Assembly (NCBI RefSeq): GCF_949987515.2
Contig: NC_082696.1
Span: 320,001 to 384,000, forward strand
Direction of reading: 5' to 3'
Length of the DNA stretch: 64,000 bases
Source: Delphinus delphis
Lineage: Eukaryota > Chordata > Mammalia > Artiodactyla > Delphinidae
In this document: piece after piece, positions 49,143-59,982 of the stretch
Layout: each line of letters begins with the position of its first letter
Position numbering within the stretch: position 1 is the first letter of the stretch
Notes under the pieces: generated by a model
Seen by the model: the letters and a program-made list of their open reading frames with translations, nothing else
What the model was told of the DNA's origin: nothing
Databases searched by the model: none
Made by a program: the position numbers and the translations under genes

Positions 49143-49772
49143 TTTATAATTAGAAAACAATTCCTGGAAAATGACATAGCTAGTAGACATCATGTCTTCA
49201 AAGACAAGATCATTTGGGAAACATCCTCACTATCTAGTGTTAAAGTTAGAAAAAGTGGGATATAATGAGATTCCCACTCATTAAAAGAAACCAACCATAC
49301 CCACATCACAGATGAAGACACTGGAATGAAAATGTTAACAATGACCGTTTGGGGCCATGGAATCAGGTACAATGTCTAAAAATAAGCCAACAAAGGTGTT
49401 TCTTATATGATACGAGGGAGAAGACTGACAAGGATGTTTGTCCTCTTTACGTGATGCTGGGTCTAGAAGCCACAGGTCAGCCCCTCCTCAGAGAAGACAG
49501 GCACTGTCTGATTACTTCACTCTGAAGGAGGGTGCTGGGTTTCATGGCCAGACTCTGCATCTTTTTCTGTGCACACTTTTTCTGAAGGAGGCAAACTCAT
49601 CTTGAAACCAAGTTAACTTAGCTCCTTGTTGGGAGGTTTTAACATCTGAATTCTTTTAAAGTTTGGCACTTGACATGAAAGATGTATGTTATAAAGACAG
49701 ATATTGTACTTCAACCTTTGATAAAACTGATTTGTTCTGAAGATATAAGTGGTGGACTTACCCAGAAGATGA
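49143..49772 (-). other. FAM120B: FAM120B 3' UTR (end uncertain)
   Basis: Sequence following the TAA on the minus strand is AT-rich and unique-looking, as expected for a 3' UTR. No AATAAA was seen on the minus strand for at least 1.3 kb. The nearest variant hexamer with a plausible GU-rich follow-up is TATAAA at 49,143-49,148, followed by TCTTCTGTTGG and GTGTTTGTATAG. An ATTAAA lies further on at 48,502-48,507. The given lower boundary is the first of these and is a guess. Confidence 0.35.
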
Positions 49773-49813
49773 TTAATATCTTCTCCATTGGTCAGGGTCA
49801 TACTGTCTACTTC
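49773..49813 (-). CDS. FAM120B: FAM120B terminal coding exon with stop codon
   Basis: The last 41 coding nucleotides of FAM120B read, after completing a split glycine codon, SRQYDPDQWRRY and then TAA at 49,775-49,773. The acceptor is preceded by a T-rich tract (CATATTTATTTGGTGCAG|GA on the minus strand) and its phase fits the donor of the 55,484 exon. The remembered human end is SRQYEHDQWRRY, so two of twelve residues differ (EH to PD, with E to D at one place). It is separated from the previous exon by about 5.67 kb. This sets the true C-terminus: the four exons in the window join without a frame break into 149 residues. A longer ATG-started frame crosses this site in another reading frame but is not coding. 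Confidence 0.92.
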
Positions 49814-50029
49814 CTGCACCAAATAAATATGAAACAAAAATTCAGAATCAAATTTCTCTAAAATTCAAACAGAAAAAATGGCACATTTCTAAGTATGTAT
49901 AAAAACAACACCTGAGTTATACTTGGGGCCAGAACTTTATTCTCTTTTCCGTTTTGGCCACCATAATTATTCCATTAAAGTAGGAAGCAATTAATTAAGA
50001 GGCAGCCCTGTGAGTGCAAGGAAGCAGCG

Positions 50030-50260
50030 TCAAGCCTGCTCCCCTCAACTCCAGTTCCAACCGTCTGCGCTGCGCCTGCGCAGCCGCTGCTGTCAGTGGA
50101 GTCTGGAAATGGCCCTTCACGTGGAGACGGCTCACGGCACACTCCGCTGATGCGGAAAAGCGCGAGTGTGGTTCCCTCCGCAGCAGAGCCCAGGGCTTCC
50201 TTGCCCCTGCCATGGGGCTGCTGCCCACCTTCCGCCGTGCTCGCGGATGATGGGCAGGCT
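50030..50260. promoter_or_regulatory. CpG-dense patch with NRF1-like palindrome in the last FAM120B intron
   Basis: About 18 CpG fall in 230 bp. TGCGCCTGCGCA at 50,071-50,082 is one base pair off the classical NRF1 palindrome. It lies about 250 bp upstream, in transcription order, of the terminal FAM120B exon. Function is unproven; it may be simply GC-rich. Confidence 0.3.
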
Positions 50261-51021
50261 CGTCACCCACACCCCCAGGAGGGTGGCAGGAGGCCACAGC
50301 AGTGGCCAGAATGAGGTTTCCAGGCCCCACCCTTGTTACCACAGATGATCGGGGGCAGCTTTACAACAGCCCAGGCCCCCTACAGAATTACCACAGAGAA
50401 GTGAAAATCTGAAGAAATCACAGGCAAATCTGTGGCTACTGACTGTGGAATTTAACACATCGTTTCTCACCAACAGCATGCAGGAGGTCAAACCATTCTC
50501 ACTGTAGCTGCCGGCTGGCATTCTCAAGGTTCCGCAAGCTTTGATGCTCACCCCCTTGGTGAGGGGAGGTTCACACCTCTGCTGGTCCAGGGTCCCCACC
50601 CCTAGTTCACTGGATCTCAGCCCAGAAAGGTCTCACAGGCTTGTGATTCTCACCTCTCTCGGCCGGCCAGGCCCAAATGGAACGGCTCGCCTCTCATCAG
50701 GCCAGGGGGCGGCCGTGGGAAATCTCCCAACTTCTGGGCAGTAACTGAATACTCTCATTTTGAGGCATTCTTAGTTTTTCACCAATAGGAAGAATTTTGC
50801 CTGTTAACTCTGCCCTGGAAATAGTGACAACCTTCTGCTTGGACTACCTTAGTATCTCCAAAAAATACTAAAACAGGAGTTCAAAAGTACACAATACCCA
50901 GCAAAAAATGTGCTGGCCAAGTGAAGGTGACGTAATTCAATCACAGCATAAAACTGAAAAAGTGGATTACCTAACCTGAAAAAACATATTCCTGTCCCAA
51001 TAAAAGACTTTATGCATACAA

Positions 51022-51050
51022 GTGTGTGTGTGTGTGTGTGTGTGTGTGCG
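51022..51050. repeat. (GT)n microsatellite
   Basis: About 14 GT units ending in GCG, within the last FAM120B intron. Confidence 0.95.
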
Positions 51051-54000
51051 AAACACATACTATGTGAAAACATCTGCAACTAGGAGACATGCGTGCACTG
51101 CAGTAACGTTTTCTGAGCACTCTCCACGTCAGGCAACATGCAAGTGCTCACACCCCGGCTGTTCACGTGTGTCCTGTCGGAACTCCCACCACCTACTCCT
51201 CAATTCCGAAGCCTGACACCAACTCGGCACTCACCACCTCAACTTGCCTCTGACCTGCGGCCCCCAGAGGAAGTTTCTCAGCCCCAGCCCTCTGGCACTA
51301 GCACCCCTTGACTTCGGTGTGGCTACTGCGGCCCCGACAGAGCAGGGGTTTCCTTCAAAGACCCCTTATCAGACGTATGTGCTGGGTCTACAGGGAAAAC
51401 ACCCCGGAGGCACCGGCACCAGCTCGGGAACCACCGACACCTGAAAGAGGAGTCGCAGCTGCACCTCTGGCCTCATTCCCTGAGTCAACGGTTCCTTAAG
51501 TCCACGTATCGACCTGGGTCCTGTGACCTGCACTTGAGGTTTGGTAGTGAGACCTGTGGGGCCCAGAGCTCAGGTCTCTGGCAGAGGAGGAAGAAGGGAA
51601 GAGACAGCACATTTCCCCGGGGGCCTCTGCTCTGCCAACGTGCCCGAAGCCCGAGACCAGGTGGGAAGACTCAGCAGACACGCACAGGCCTTGCTGGCAT
51701 GCGTCCTCGACCCCTCTCATCAGCCCAAGGTGGTGGCAACACCTGGCCTTGTGCTCCTGCAGGTGACAACCTTTCACCCTCCTTCCCCCAGACCCAACCA
51801 CTTCCTTGAATCATTCCTCCCAGCACCTTAAAGCCCGCCAGACCAACGAGGAGCCCCTCGTTCTCCAGTCACCAGCTGCCTGCCAGTGCTCTGGTCCAGT
51901 CCCACTGGGACGCTGCCGCCCCCAGCCTCCCAGAGGCCCTCAGCGTCCGGGTGTCCCCGTCCTTCTGCACTGACCTGCTTACTCTCAGGCTTGCGTCCGT
52001 CCACTGCTCTCTTCACCAACACCACTCAGCCTGACCTCAACCTCCACAGGGCCCAGTCCACACATGTAGGATACGTGAACGCGGGCAGCACCTGGGCCTC
52101 TGCACGGCCAGCAGGGCTCCTGTCACTCCCCAGGGGGCCAGCTGTCAAGTCACGTGGGGTCTCAAGAGGAAGATTCCTCCCCAGCGGGGAACCAGGGCTG
52201 ATGGTGAGCGTCTACGCTTCCGCCCTAAGGAAAGTCACTCTGTTTTTCTAATTTGCACGAGGAGAAATTGCCAGACACTACTCCTGTCTGCCAACAGAAT
52301 TTGAAGAAACTTCTTTGTTTACTGTAGATCCAAGGAAAACTGTTTCTCCTTCAATGTTAACATGCTCCTGATGCCATCACAAGGAAGTAAGGACGAAGCC
52401 AACATTCACGACCTTTTCTCCTTGGCCCTTGGCCGGCAACCAGAGGAAACTTTGACCAGGTTGAGGGCAATGTCCTGGAGAGGACTTGGTGTTTAAGCAA
52501 TGGCTTCTGGTCCTGTGGTCAAGTGATGGCTGAACTCATACAGGCCAAGCCTGCACAGTCAAGCTTTGCTTTGTTTCCTTCCTTTATTTTATTTTTAAAA
52601 AACAGCTTTAACTGAGGTATAGTTGACTTTGTTTGCTTTTTAATAGAAAAACAACTCTAATAAACTAATAACTCTAATAAAACAGGTCAACGTGAAAATA
52701 TTAAGGGAAACACTAGAGCTAACAGCAGGAGAGGAACAAGGTCTCAGAAAGGACAGCGTAGGGGCCACCAGAGGCCAGGTCCACGGGTGCCTTCCCTCCA
52801 GCCCTCAGCACAGCCTGCAGGAAGAGCCCGGCCCCAGGTCAGACGTCAGGGAACAGCCCCAGAGGATCTGTGATTTGCTCAGGCCAGGCCTCTGGCAGGT
52901 GGTGGACCCAGGTTTCGAGACAGCTTCTGCCTGTCTGGACCCAAGTGAAGTAAGGAAAGAAAGTCTGTAGCGTGTACTATTCTACAGGCTTCAAATTCAA
53001 GGGCGCACCAGGCCCAACGCCACCCGGCGTGGGGCAACACGAGGCCTGCACCCGATGGTGCGTCCCAAGGACACAGGTCTGCCTCTTACGCACTCTGCAG
53101 GGCCACTGTCCCAGCGTGAAAAAGCAGCAGCAAAGGACCTCGGGGCTCAGAGCCAGAAGGACACTAGGGGTACCTGGGCCGGACACCCAGTGATGAGGCC
53201 CAGGGGTGGTGCAGGAGCTGTTCGAGGTGACACGCCCTCCAGAGGATGGCCTGGTGCTGGCCAAGTGCTCCCCCGCAGGCGCCCGAGGTCACAGCCTCTC
53301 CCACCTGGTGCCCGTCTCAACCTGCAGCCTCCCACCCTGGCTCTCCTGACCCGAGGCCCAGCAGGAAGGAGAGGGCACAGGCCTGAGCCAAAGGGGCGAG
53401 GGAAGGTGGCCGTTCACAGAACATCAGGCCCCGATGGGGAGCGCAGGGTGGTGGGGGGAAGGGAGACGGCTGGAGAGACACTGGCAGGGGCCTGTCTCCT
53501 GGCTTTGGGAGCGGACTCTGGAGGGAGGGCTGACCCTGGCCATGCCGGGCCAGGCAGCTAAAGATGGCCCTCAGCTCCCCCGCCCTCCGCGCTCTGCTGG
53601 GGGCCTGACTCCAGGGGGACCAGCATCGCACTCGTATCTGGAGTGGGGGATCCGGGCCCCCACCCGGCTCCAAGCCCACCACACAAGGCCTCGAGGCCCC
53701 AGGGCCAGCACCGAGACCCAAACCCAGTCAGAACCGCACGACGTTTCCTCCCGGCTCCGCACTGAAGGCCGCGGGCTCTGGGCATGTGGATGACAGTCTG
53801 CTGCCTGACGGCCGCCCCTCCTGGCATCGCCCTGCTCAGGACGCCAAGGGCGTCTTGTGTGGCCCTCGCGAGGGGAGAGCACGGCCGGGTAAGGGCCGCC
53901 CCTGCTCCTCCGCGGCTGTGGCCCCCTGTGCACGGCTTTGCCCCTCTCCTCGGACCCCTCGTGTAACCCAGTGGGGGCGGGGGGAGGGGAGCCCCGCCTT

Positions 54001-54958
54001 TTTCCCTCCAGGCCTCCGCATATCTGTCCCGGGTCCTCCTTCTCTCAGAAATACCTTCCCCCTGGTTCCCCTGAGGAAGGCCCATCGTTCTCAAGAGTCA
54101 GAAGCTGAAATTCTGCCTGTTTCCAAGCAGTCCCACTGCCCAGCTAGAGGGGGATGGGGCTGACGGATGAGTGCCATCGGCAGCATGTCCCTGTGCACGA
54201 CGCAGGTGTGACGGATGGACAGCCCCCCAGCCCAGTGTCTGAGGGGCTGCGCCCTCGGCCATGAGTCCACAGCACTGCTATCACCTTCGGATTCCAGAGC
54301 GTACACAGACCTGCCTATGGTTTTCCGGGTGCCCTGTCTGCAACTGAGTCAACCTCAGCACCTTCTCGCTGTGAAGTCATGGAAAGGAGGTATTTTCCCT
54401 GCTCAGTGACACGGCACTACGTGATCGTTCAGATGACTTAGCTGGCACTGGGCGGAAGTAACCCCGTCCCAACAATGGACCAGGGACTCTAAGAAGATGG
54501 AACTTTACTCACTTTGTTCAACCAGCCCACCTGGAAGCTTCAAGTGACAGAGGGTGGCGTCATTTGTGAGGGCAGAGACTGCAGGTGAAGTAAGCTCAAA
54601 GGAACAGCTGCAGCAACTGTGAGTCTAACTCTGGGAAGCTTTCCTCTCCCCACAGGGATGGGCATTTCCGGAACAGTCATCATAAACTCTGGCCTCACGG
54701 AACCGACCAACAGACTCCTAACATTAGGTAAGTGCAGATTCTACCAAGAACCAGTGGGAAGAACTCAGCCCCCCACAGGCCACCGCGGGACGAGCAGTCC
54801 ACACACAGCCTGGCTCGGAGTCCACGTGGCCACAACGTACTAAATTCATCTTTATGCGTTCAAACCAGGTATCTGTATTACACACATAAGAAGCAAAGGA
54901 TTCATCTTACTTCCCAGATCACACTGTTAAGGCTCTTACGTATAAAACCAAGTCATAG

Positions 54959-55163
54959 GGCTTCCCTGGTGGCGCAGTGGTTGAGAGTCCGCCTGCCGAT
55001 GCAGGGGACGCGGGTTCGTGCCCCGGTCCGGGAAGATCCCACATGCCGCGGAGCAGCTGGGCCCGTGAGCCACGGCCGCTGAGCCTGCGCGTCCAGAGCC
55101 TGTGCTCCGCAACAGGAGAGGCCACAGCAGTGAGAGGCCCGCGTACCGCAAAAAAAAAAAAAA
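54959..55163 (+). mobile_element. CHR-2-type SINE inside the last FAM120B intron
   Basis: This is a near-full-length short form, GGCTTCCCTGGTGGCGCAGT to CGTACCGC plus a run of A. The 9-bp duplication AAGTCATAG flanks it (54,950-54,958 and 55,164-55,172). It is antisense to FAM120B and closely similar to the copy at 6,153. Confidence 0.93.
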
Positions 55164-55483
55164 AAGTCATAGAACATAAGAAAATGTGTTTGTCTTCTTA
55201 TTAGAAGGGTGTATGTATATGTAGCCTTTACAAGAGCCTTCCTTTGAGTAAATTACAAAAAACTGGGTCTTGAACAGATGAATAAATTGACAGAAAATGA
55301 ATAAAGCGGTGAGCAGAGGCAGGCTAGCACCGAGCACGGCAATTACGCCTCCACTTCACTAGGCAAAGCAATCAGATCTATCAGTACATTTATCTGTTTA
55401 TTTACCTGTAAACATACAACATATTTCCAAAACAGCTGCGAGGCAGTCTCCGGAACACTGCCGCCACCCCGCCTGCCTCTTAC

Positions 55484-55576
55484 CTGGCCCCTGGTCCCTC
55501 CAGTGCTGTCCTTGGCCAGACCGGCTGTACCCAGAGCTCATCCTGTGGTCGCTGGATCCCTGTCGGCCCCTCTGCC
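55484..55576 (-). CDS. FAM120B: FAM120B coding exon, penultimate
   Basis: This exon encodes the Gly/Arg/Ser/Gln-rich tail segment of FAM120B. It completes the split glycine, then reads QRGRQGSS, GYSRSGQGQ and WRDQGPG. The minus-strand acceptor is CCCCACAG|GG and the donor is CCA-G|GTAAGA at 55,483, so it enters and leaves in phase 1, matching both neighbours. The 93-nt length equals the human exon as remembered. Low-complexity RG/GYSRS sequence is common in nucleic-acid-binding proteins, and the paralogue FAM120A binds RNA; a similar role for this tail is inference. No other gene overlaps it. The frame is too short and too far from a start codon to stand out by length alone, so recognition rests on the motif match and the splice sites. 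Confidence 0.93.
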
Positions 55577-58234
55577 CTGTGGGGACACGTGATCAGCACG
55601 TCAGCAGCTACCAGACGCAGAACTCCAAATGGCAGTCGTGTTTAAGAGTAGAGCAAGACGACCCTGGGCTGGCAGCTCCCAAACTTCTAACGTCCTTACC
55701 ACCACAGGGAAAGCCCCTGAAAAATGCAGATGCTGGGGCCACGGCACCGCGGCCGGGTTGGCTCAGGGCTGCACTTAAACCTGTTCCCAGGAGAGTCTGT
55801 GGGGGGGACGAGCAGGCTATCCTGTCAGGTCCCTCAAAGCAGGGCAGTAAGTTCTCCTTTCTGCCTCCTCGGGCAGCTGCCCTGGGCAGCGGCCACAGGC
55901 CCAGGCCCACACTGCTGGCCACCAGCACGCGGGGCTCTGGGACATGGTGGGCCTGACCAGGCCACCCTCTCCTCCCAATTCCCCACAAACTTCATCGGCA
56001 CGCAATCGGCTCACTCTAAATTCTTCTAAATTCCTAAACCCTGACGCTTTCTTCTGTCTGTCTCTACTAGAATTCAGTACTAGCAAGTCTAAGTACATAT
56101 TTAAATGTGATTCTAAACACTACCTTGGTACCTCACACTATTCCATAAAGAAAGGAGGCCAAGCCTGCCCGGCACCAGCCACAGGGGCAAACCAGCGCTC
56201 TGAGGACACGGGCAGGCGGCTCCGCACTGGCTCAGCCCCAGGCCCCTGCCCTCCACGCACACTGTTGCCAGCTGAGGGCGGGGAGCGGCCTGAAAGGCAC
56301 CGGCAAGTGTCAACGGCACCAGCTCGTCCCGGGAGGAGGAGACAGCGGCTGCGTGCAGGTGACCGAAGGACGCTGGGCTGGGGCCAAGGGGCTAGGCTCT
56401 GCCACTGAGAACCTGTGCGGTGTTGGCGAGCCACCGGCGCCCAGGGGAGTGAACCACAGAATATCAGGCTGTATTTGTGAAGAAAATGATGACATCGAGG
56501 AGAGAAAAAAGGAGCAGTTTCCAAATCACGTAAATTGACTCATGATTATCTGCTGAAACCGTTTCTTCCATAATCTGGAGTAACTCGACAGGATCACCCA
56601 GGTCTGCCATCTTACGGACACTTCACCAGAAAGAGATCACAGAGTTTCCTGTCTGTATTAGGAGTGACCGTACTGCAGCATTAACCTCTGTGAAACCACA
56701 GGCTGCCTTAGGGCTTTCAAGAAAACTTGTCACATGTACAGCCCTCTTAAGCCTGAGCGTCAGACTCTGAAATGCAGAAAGAGGTTCAGGCATCCAAATC
56801 CCAGTGACTGCTGCAGCTGACAAAGCCTGCACCCTGCCATCTGCACGTCTGCAGCCAGCCTGTCACTGCTCTGCTAACCATCTCACTAGTGACAGGAATC
56901 CTGGTGCGGTGCTCACAGGGCAGACGGCCTGAGTGACATGCTGCCAACAGATGTGGGGAACAGGGGACACAGAGAGAACGCTGCCTCTTTCTTCTGCAAG
57001 GAATAAACTTTTGCTCTGGGGTCTCAAACGCCGCCTATCTCCAGGCAGCTGGAGAAAGGTAAAGGATGGAGAGGGGGCGAGGCCAGGAGGGACTCTGTCA
57101 CCATTAGGAGTGGGGAGGGGCCGGAAGCCCCTTTACACAGCACTGACCGGCAGCAGCTGGACGCGACCTGAGGCCTCACCGACCTCATGGCACAAAGTTT
57201 CTCGGAGCGAAACGTGCAGGGCTGGTGTGAGCAGAAGTCAAGACGGTCTGGGGGAGTAGGAATTTGGGGTAATTCTCTATTCCATCAAGAAAAAATGGGG
57301 CTGCTACAGTTACAGGTATAGATCCTACCCAAACGAGGACATGAGAACGTGATTAAAAATGAACTCAACACAATGAGCTACTGAACAAGATGTCCGACTT
57401 CACTGATAACAAAGAAGCACCCAATCAAGGAGACAGGCTTTTTCATCTATCAAATTAGTCAGAAAAACAAACTTTTAAGTGGTGTCAAGAATGCATGAAA
57501 CAGGAACTCTTAACCCCTCTGGTGAAGGTGTGAAGTGACCGTGTGTTTTTAGAAAACAAGTTGGCAACATTTATCTAAAATCCAATTATGTTTGGATCTA
57601 TAATTCTGTGAACAACGGAACTCTATCCTAAGGAAACAACACACAGAAAAGCATCAAGTATAACGAGAAAAAACGGAAGCTTGAGGCGGGGGGCTACGAC
57701 GCAAAGGCAGTGCGTGTGGTGGTGGGGCTTCTGTTTAAGGGGAGCCTGACCACCGTGACCACGATCACGCTGGAAGTCAAGTGCCGAGGAGAACAGAGCA
57801 CACAAGCATGCAGAGTATAATCATAATGAGACGAAAACACAGGAAAACATCTGTCATCATCTGTTACCTTCAGGAGACAGAATTAAAGGTTATTTGGGTT
57901 TCATTTTTAATTATTTTCTTTATATTCTAAGTGTTTTCTCATGTACTTTTATCATGAGAAAAAATAAGTCCAAACCTCTGTCAAATAAAGGCCCACCAGC
58001 CCAGCGGCGTGTGTACTTCAGGGCCTCCTGGAAAGGAGGCTGAGCCCCAGAGGAGGGTCCTTAACTCTCAGCACATGAACCCTTTGAAAACTCCCTCCTA
58101 CGGGGACCAGAACTTAAACCGCTCAGCAGCACACTATCATCTTAGTTTTGTTTCTTCTTCCAATTTTATCAGCCTCTCCTTGCAGCTGCACGTGGCAGTG
58201 GGGCCCCTCCCGGGACCGAGAGGCTGGGACCCAC
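55577..58234 (-). other. FAM120B: FAM120B intron
   Basis: This 2.66-kb intron lies between G|GTGGGT and CCCCACAG|GG. It holds an old A/T-rich LINE-like segment at about 57.3-57.97 kb. The remainder is moderately GC-rich with no recognised gene. Confidence 0.85.
57300..57970 (+). mobile_element. Old LINE-like 3' region in a FAM120B intron
   Basis: This AT-rich stretch contains AAACAAGTTGGCAACATTTA, CTATCCTAAGGAAACAAC and, near its end, TATTTTCTTTATATTCTAAG with ATCATGAGAAAAAATAAG. That order is typical of old LINE-type 3' ends. No frame is preserved. Confidence 0.4.
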
Positions 58235-58343
58235 CTGAGTGGTGTGAACGCCAGTGCCGCCTGCTGACGATGGGTCTGTTCTCCTTCATGCAGGCCTTGC
58301 ACACGACTGACTTCAGGGCATGGAATCTGGTGAGCCAGGACCT
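58235..58343 (-). CDS. FAM120B: FAM120B coding exon, third from the 3' end
   Basis: This exon encodes 36 residues plus the first base of a split glycine codon. The recognised core is LTRFHALKSVVCKACMKENR, followed by an Arg/His-rich run ending HWRSHHSG. The minus-strand acceptor is TTTGCAG|AGG-TCC and the donor is TCA-G|GTGGGT at 58,234, giving phase 0 in and phase 1 out. The length is identical to the human exon as I recall it. The paired cysteines of CKAC sit in a conserved position; a metal-binding role is not established and is not claimed. Residues after KEN are more diverged than the rest (RPIVSRRHW here, RRITGRAHW in remembered human). The exon lies 1.43 kb downstream of the preceding one and 2.66 kb upstream of the next. 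Confidence 0.94.
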
Positions 58344-59775
58344 CTGCAAACACACCAGATGGGGCGGAGCAGTGTCAGACACAGGCAGGCACTCGGGAGA
58401 CGCAACTACGTGAGTGAAACTACACAGTATACTGTGCCCAAGGACACTGCAGCGGTGTGGGCGAGCACGGCTGCAGTTTCCCTTCCACACTGCAACTCAG
58501 CAAGATGTTCTTAGAAACTGGTCTTCTCCTGCATGCCCTGGAATGGCGACAGTGGCAGCTACACCTTCTCTGTCCCCTGTAGGTTATACAAGCATTTCCA
58601 AAAGGGCCTTCAAGTTCTACTGTGACATCTATGGCCCTAACACACAATCATACCTAAAACATCCATGCCGGTAGTGTGTTATCACCTCAGTTCCTCTTGG
58701 TTGTAAGACAGTAAGTGGAAAGAGCAAGGCCACAGACAACAAATTAACATGTGACCTTCCCTTCCAGCCTCATCTGTACTATTGAATATTCGATCCTATC
58801 TGCCCTAACTTGTTTTAAAGCAGTGAGTGTGAACCTGTAATCATTTTGTACTTGGTCAAGACATTAGGAAGGAAAGGAGGGAGGGGTCCGTGATGGGTGA
58901 TGTGCAGGCCATGAGCCCGGCCTACTGTTACCTTTCACTGATTCGGTACCAAGGCCACACTTACAGGACATTTTTGTCAGTACTCTGCTTTTGTTGACTG
59001 CATAACCGTGGCTGCTTCTAAATTCTGAACACTTACATCCCTACGACGCCCTGGACTGTGTCTGTGTGTGAAGCAGCACTACCGGCACATCAGTCAGTAA
59101 TGTTTTCCATCTGATGTGAAGGCGTGGAGCGCTGACCTGTCATAGACAGTCAGCTCTCGCTAATCACAGGGTCCTGTGGGTATTAACACACGTTCCAAAT
59201 GAGCTTGGCCGGGGCCCGACTTGGAAATCTTCCAGGAACCGTGTAGCAGTTGTACTTACAAAGCCAGAACAGCAGCCAATGACCCCAACTAAACTGTCAG
59301 CCTTCAGGGAATATTTTCAAGTAACAAATCATCACCGCTCCTATTGAATTAGTCTCATGTCTGCAGAGGCAGCTCTGCAGGGAACGTGCATTCTTAACTC
59401 AAAAAGGGGAAAAGCAGCGAAAGCACTCGAAAATTCAAAATGTGTGAGACTGGGCAGGACGCTGCTCGCCCGCCTCCTCACAGGTTCTGGCAGAAGCTTC
59501 AGCGACGCTGACCCTGAGGCCTGAGGCACAACCACAGCGGAGGAGACCACCGGCACCAGCAGCCTCACGGACTTCTGGGTCAATTTCAAAGCCTGGGATC
59601 TGCGGCTCCTCAGAGCGGACTGCTGGGGTCTGTTCCTAAAGTAAGATGACCGTGAGGACAGAAGGTGCTGCGGACCCTTTTGACCTCCAGCCGAGGACTC
59701 TGAGTTTTCGTGATGCATTTGAGCAACTGATTTCAAACCTACTTTTTCTAAGCGTAAAGAAAACTGTGAACTCAC
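58344..59775 (-). other. FAM120B: FAM120B intron
   Basis: This 1.43-kb intron lies between CAC|GTGAGT and TTTGCAG|AGG on the minus strand. The coding frame of the upstream exon continues open into it as far as 59,341 (144 sense codons). No repeat or RNA gene was recognised. Confidence 0.85.
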
Positions 59776-59982
59776 GTGTTGCTCCACAAGCGCCTCTGCT
59801 GTGTACCCTCTCTCAGACTGCAGGTACTTCTGATGAAACAGCTTCCCGTCGAACAAATTCCAGGGCATGAAGTCCGACGTTTTCCAGGGGAAGCCGCAGG
59901 CACTGTTGACCAGCACCAGGGTGGTGAGGCCGCGGACCAGGAGGGTACCCAGCTGCACAGCCCTGGGGTCGACGTGGTCGAG
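59776..59982 (-). CDS. FAM120B: FAM120B coding exon, fourth from the 3' end (partial gene)
   Basis: This exon encodes 69 residues of FAM120B/CCPG, a nuclear coactivator of PPAR-gamma linked to adipogenesis (family knowledge). The frame contains the near-invariant stretches PRAVQLG, LLVRGLTTLVLVNSACGFPW, KTSDFMPWN and DGKLFHQKYLQSE, which I recognise from the human protein. On the minus strand the acceptor reads TCTCCACAG before CTC-GAC, and the donor is CAC|GTGAGT at 59,775. Both boundaries are phase 0, and the exon length (207 nt) equals the human one as I remember it. The segment lies just after the PIN/XPG-like and central regions of the protein, which are encoded upstream and outside this window. 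Visible differences from remembered human are few (DHVDP for DYINP, NLFD for NVFD, ERGYTAEALVEQH near the end). The same frame stays open past the donor, so a naive frame prediction would overrun it. Confidence 0.95.

Larger units (their letters stand above)
49814..55483 (-). other. FAM120B: FAM120B last intron
   Basis: This 5.67-kb intron lies between G|GTAAGA and GGTGCAG|GA. It contains a CpG-dense patch at 50,030-50,260, a TG microsatellite at 51,022-51,050, a short LINE-like end near 52.59-52.64 kb, and a well-preserved CHR-2 SINE at 54,959. The GC-rich stretch from about 52.7 to 54.1 kb has several overlapping open frames but no recognisable protein. Confidence 0.85.
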
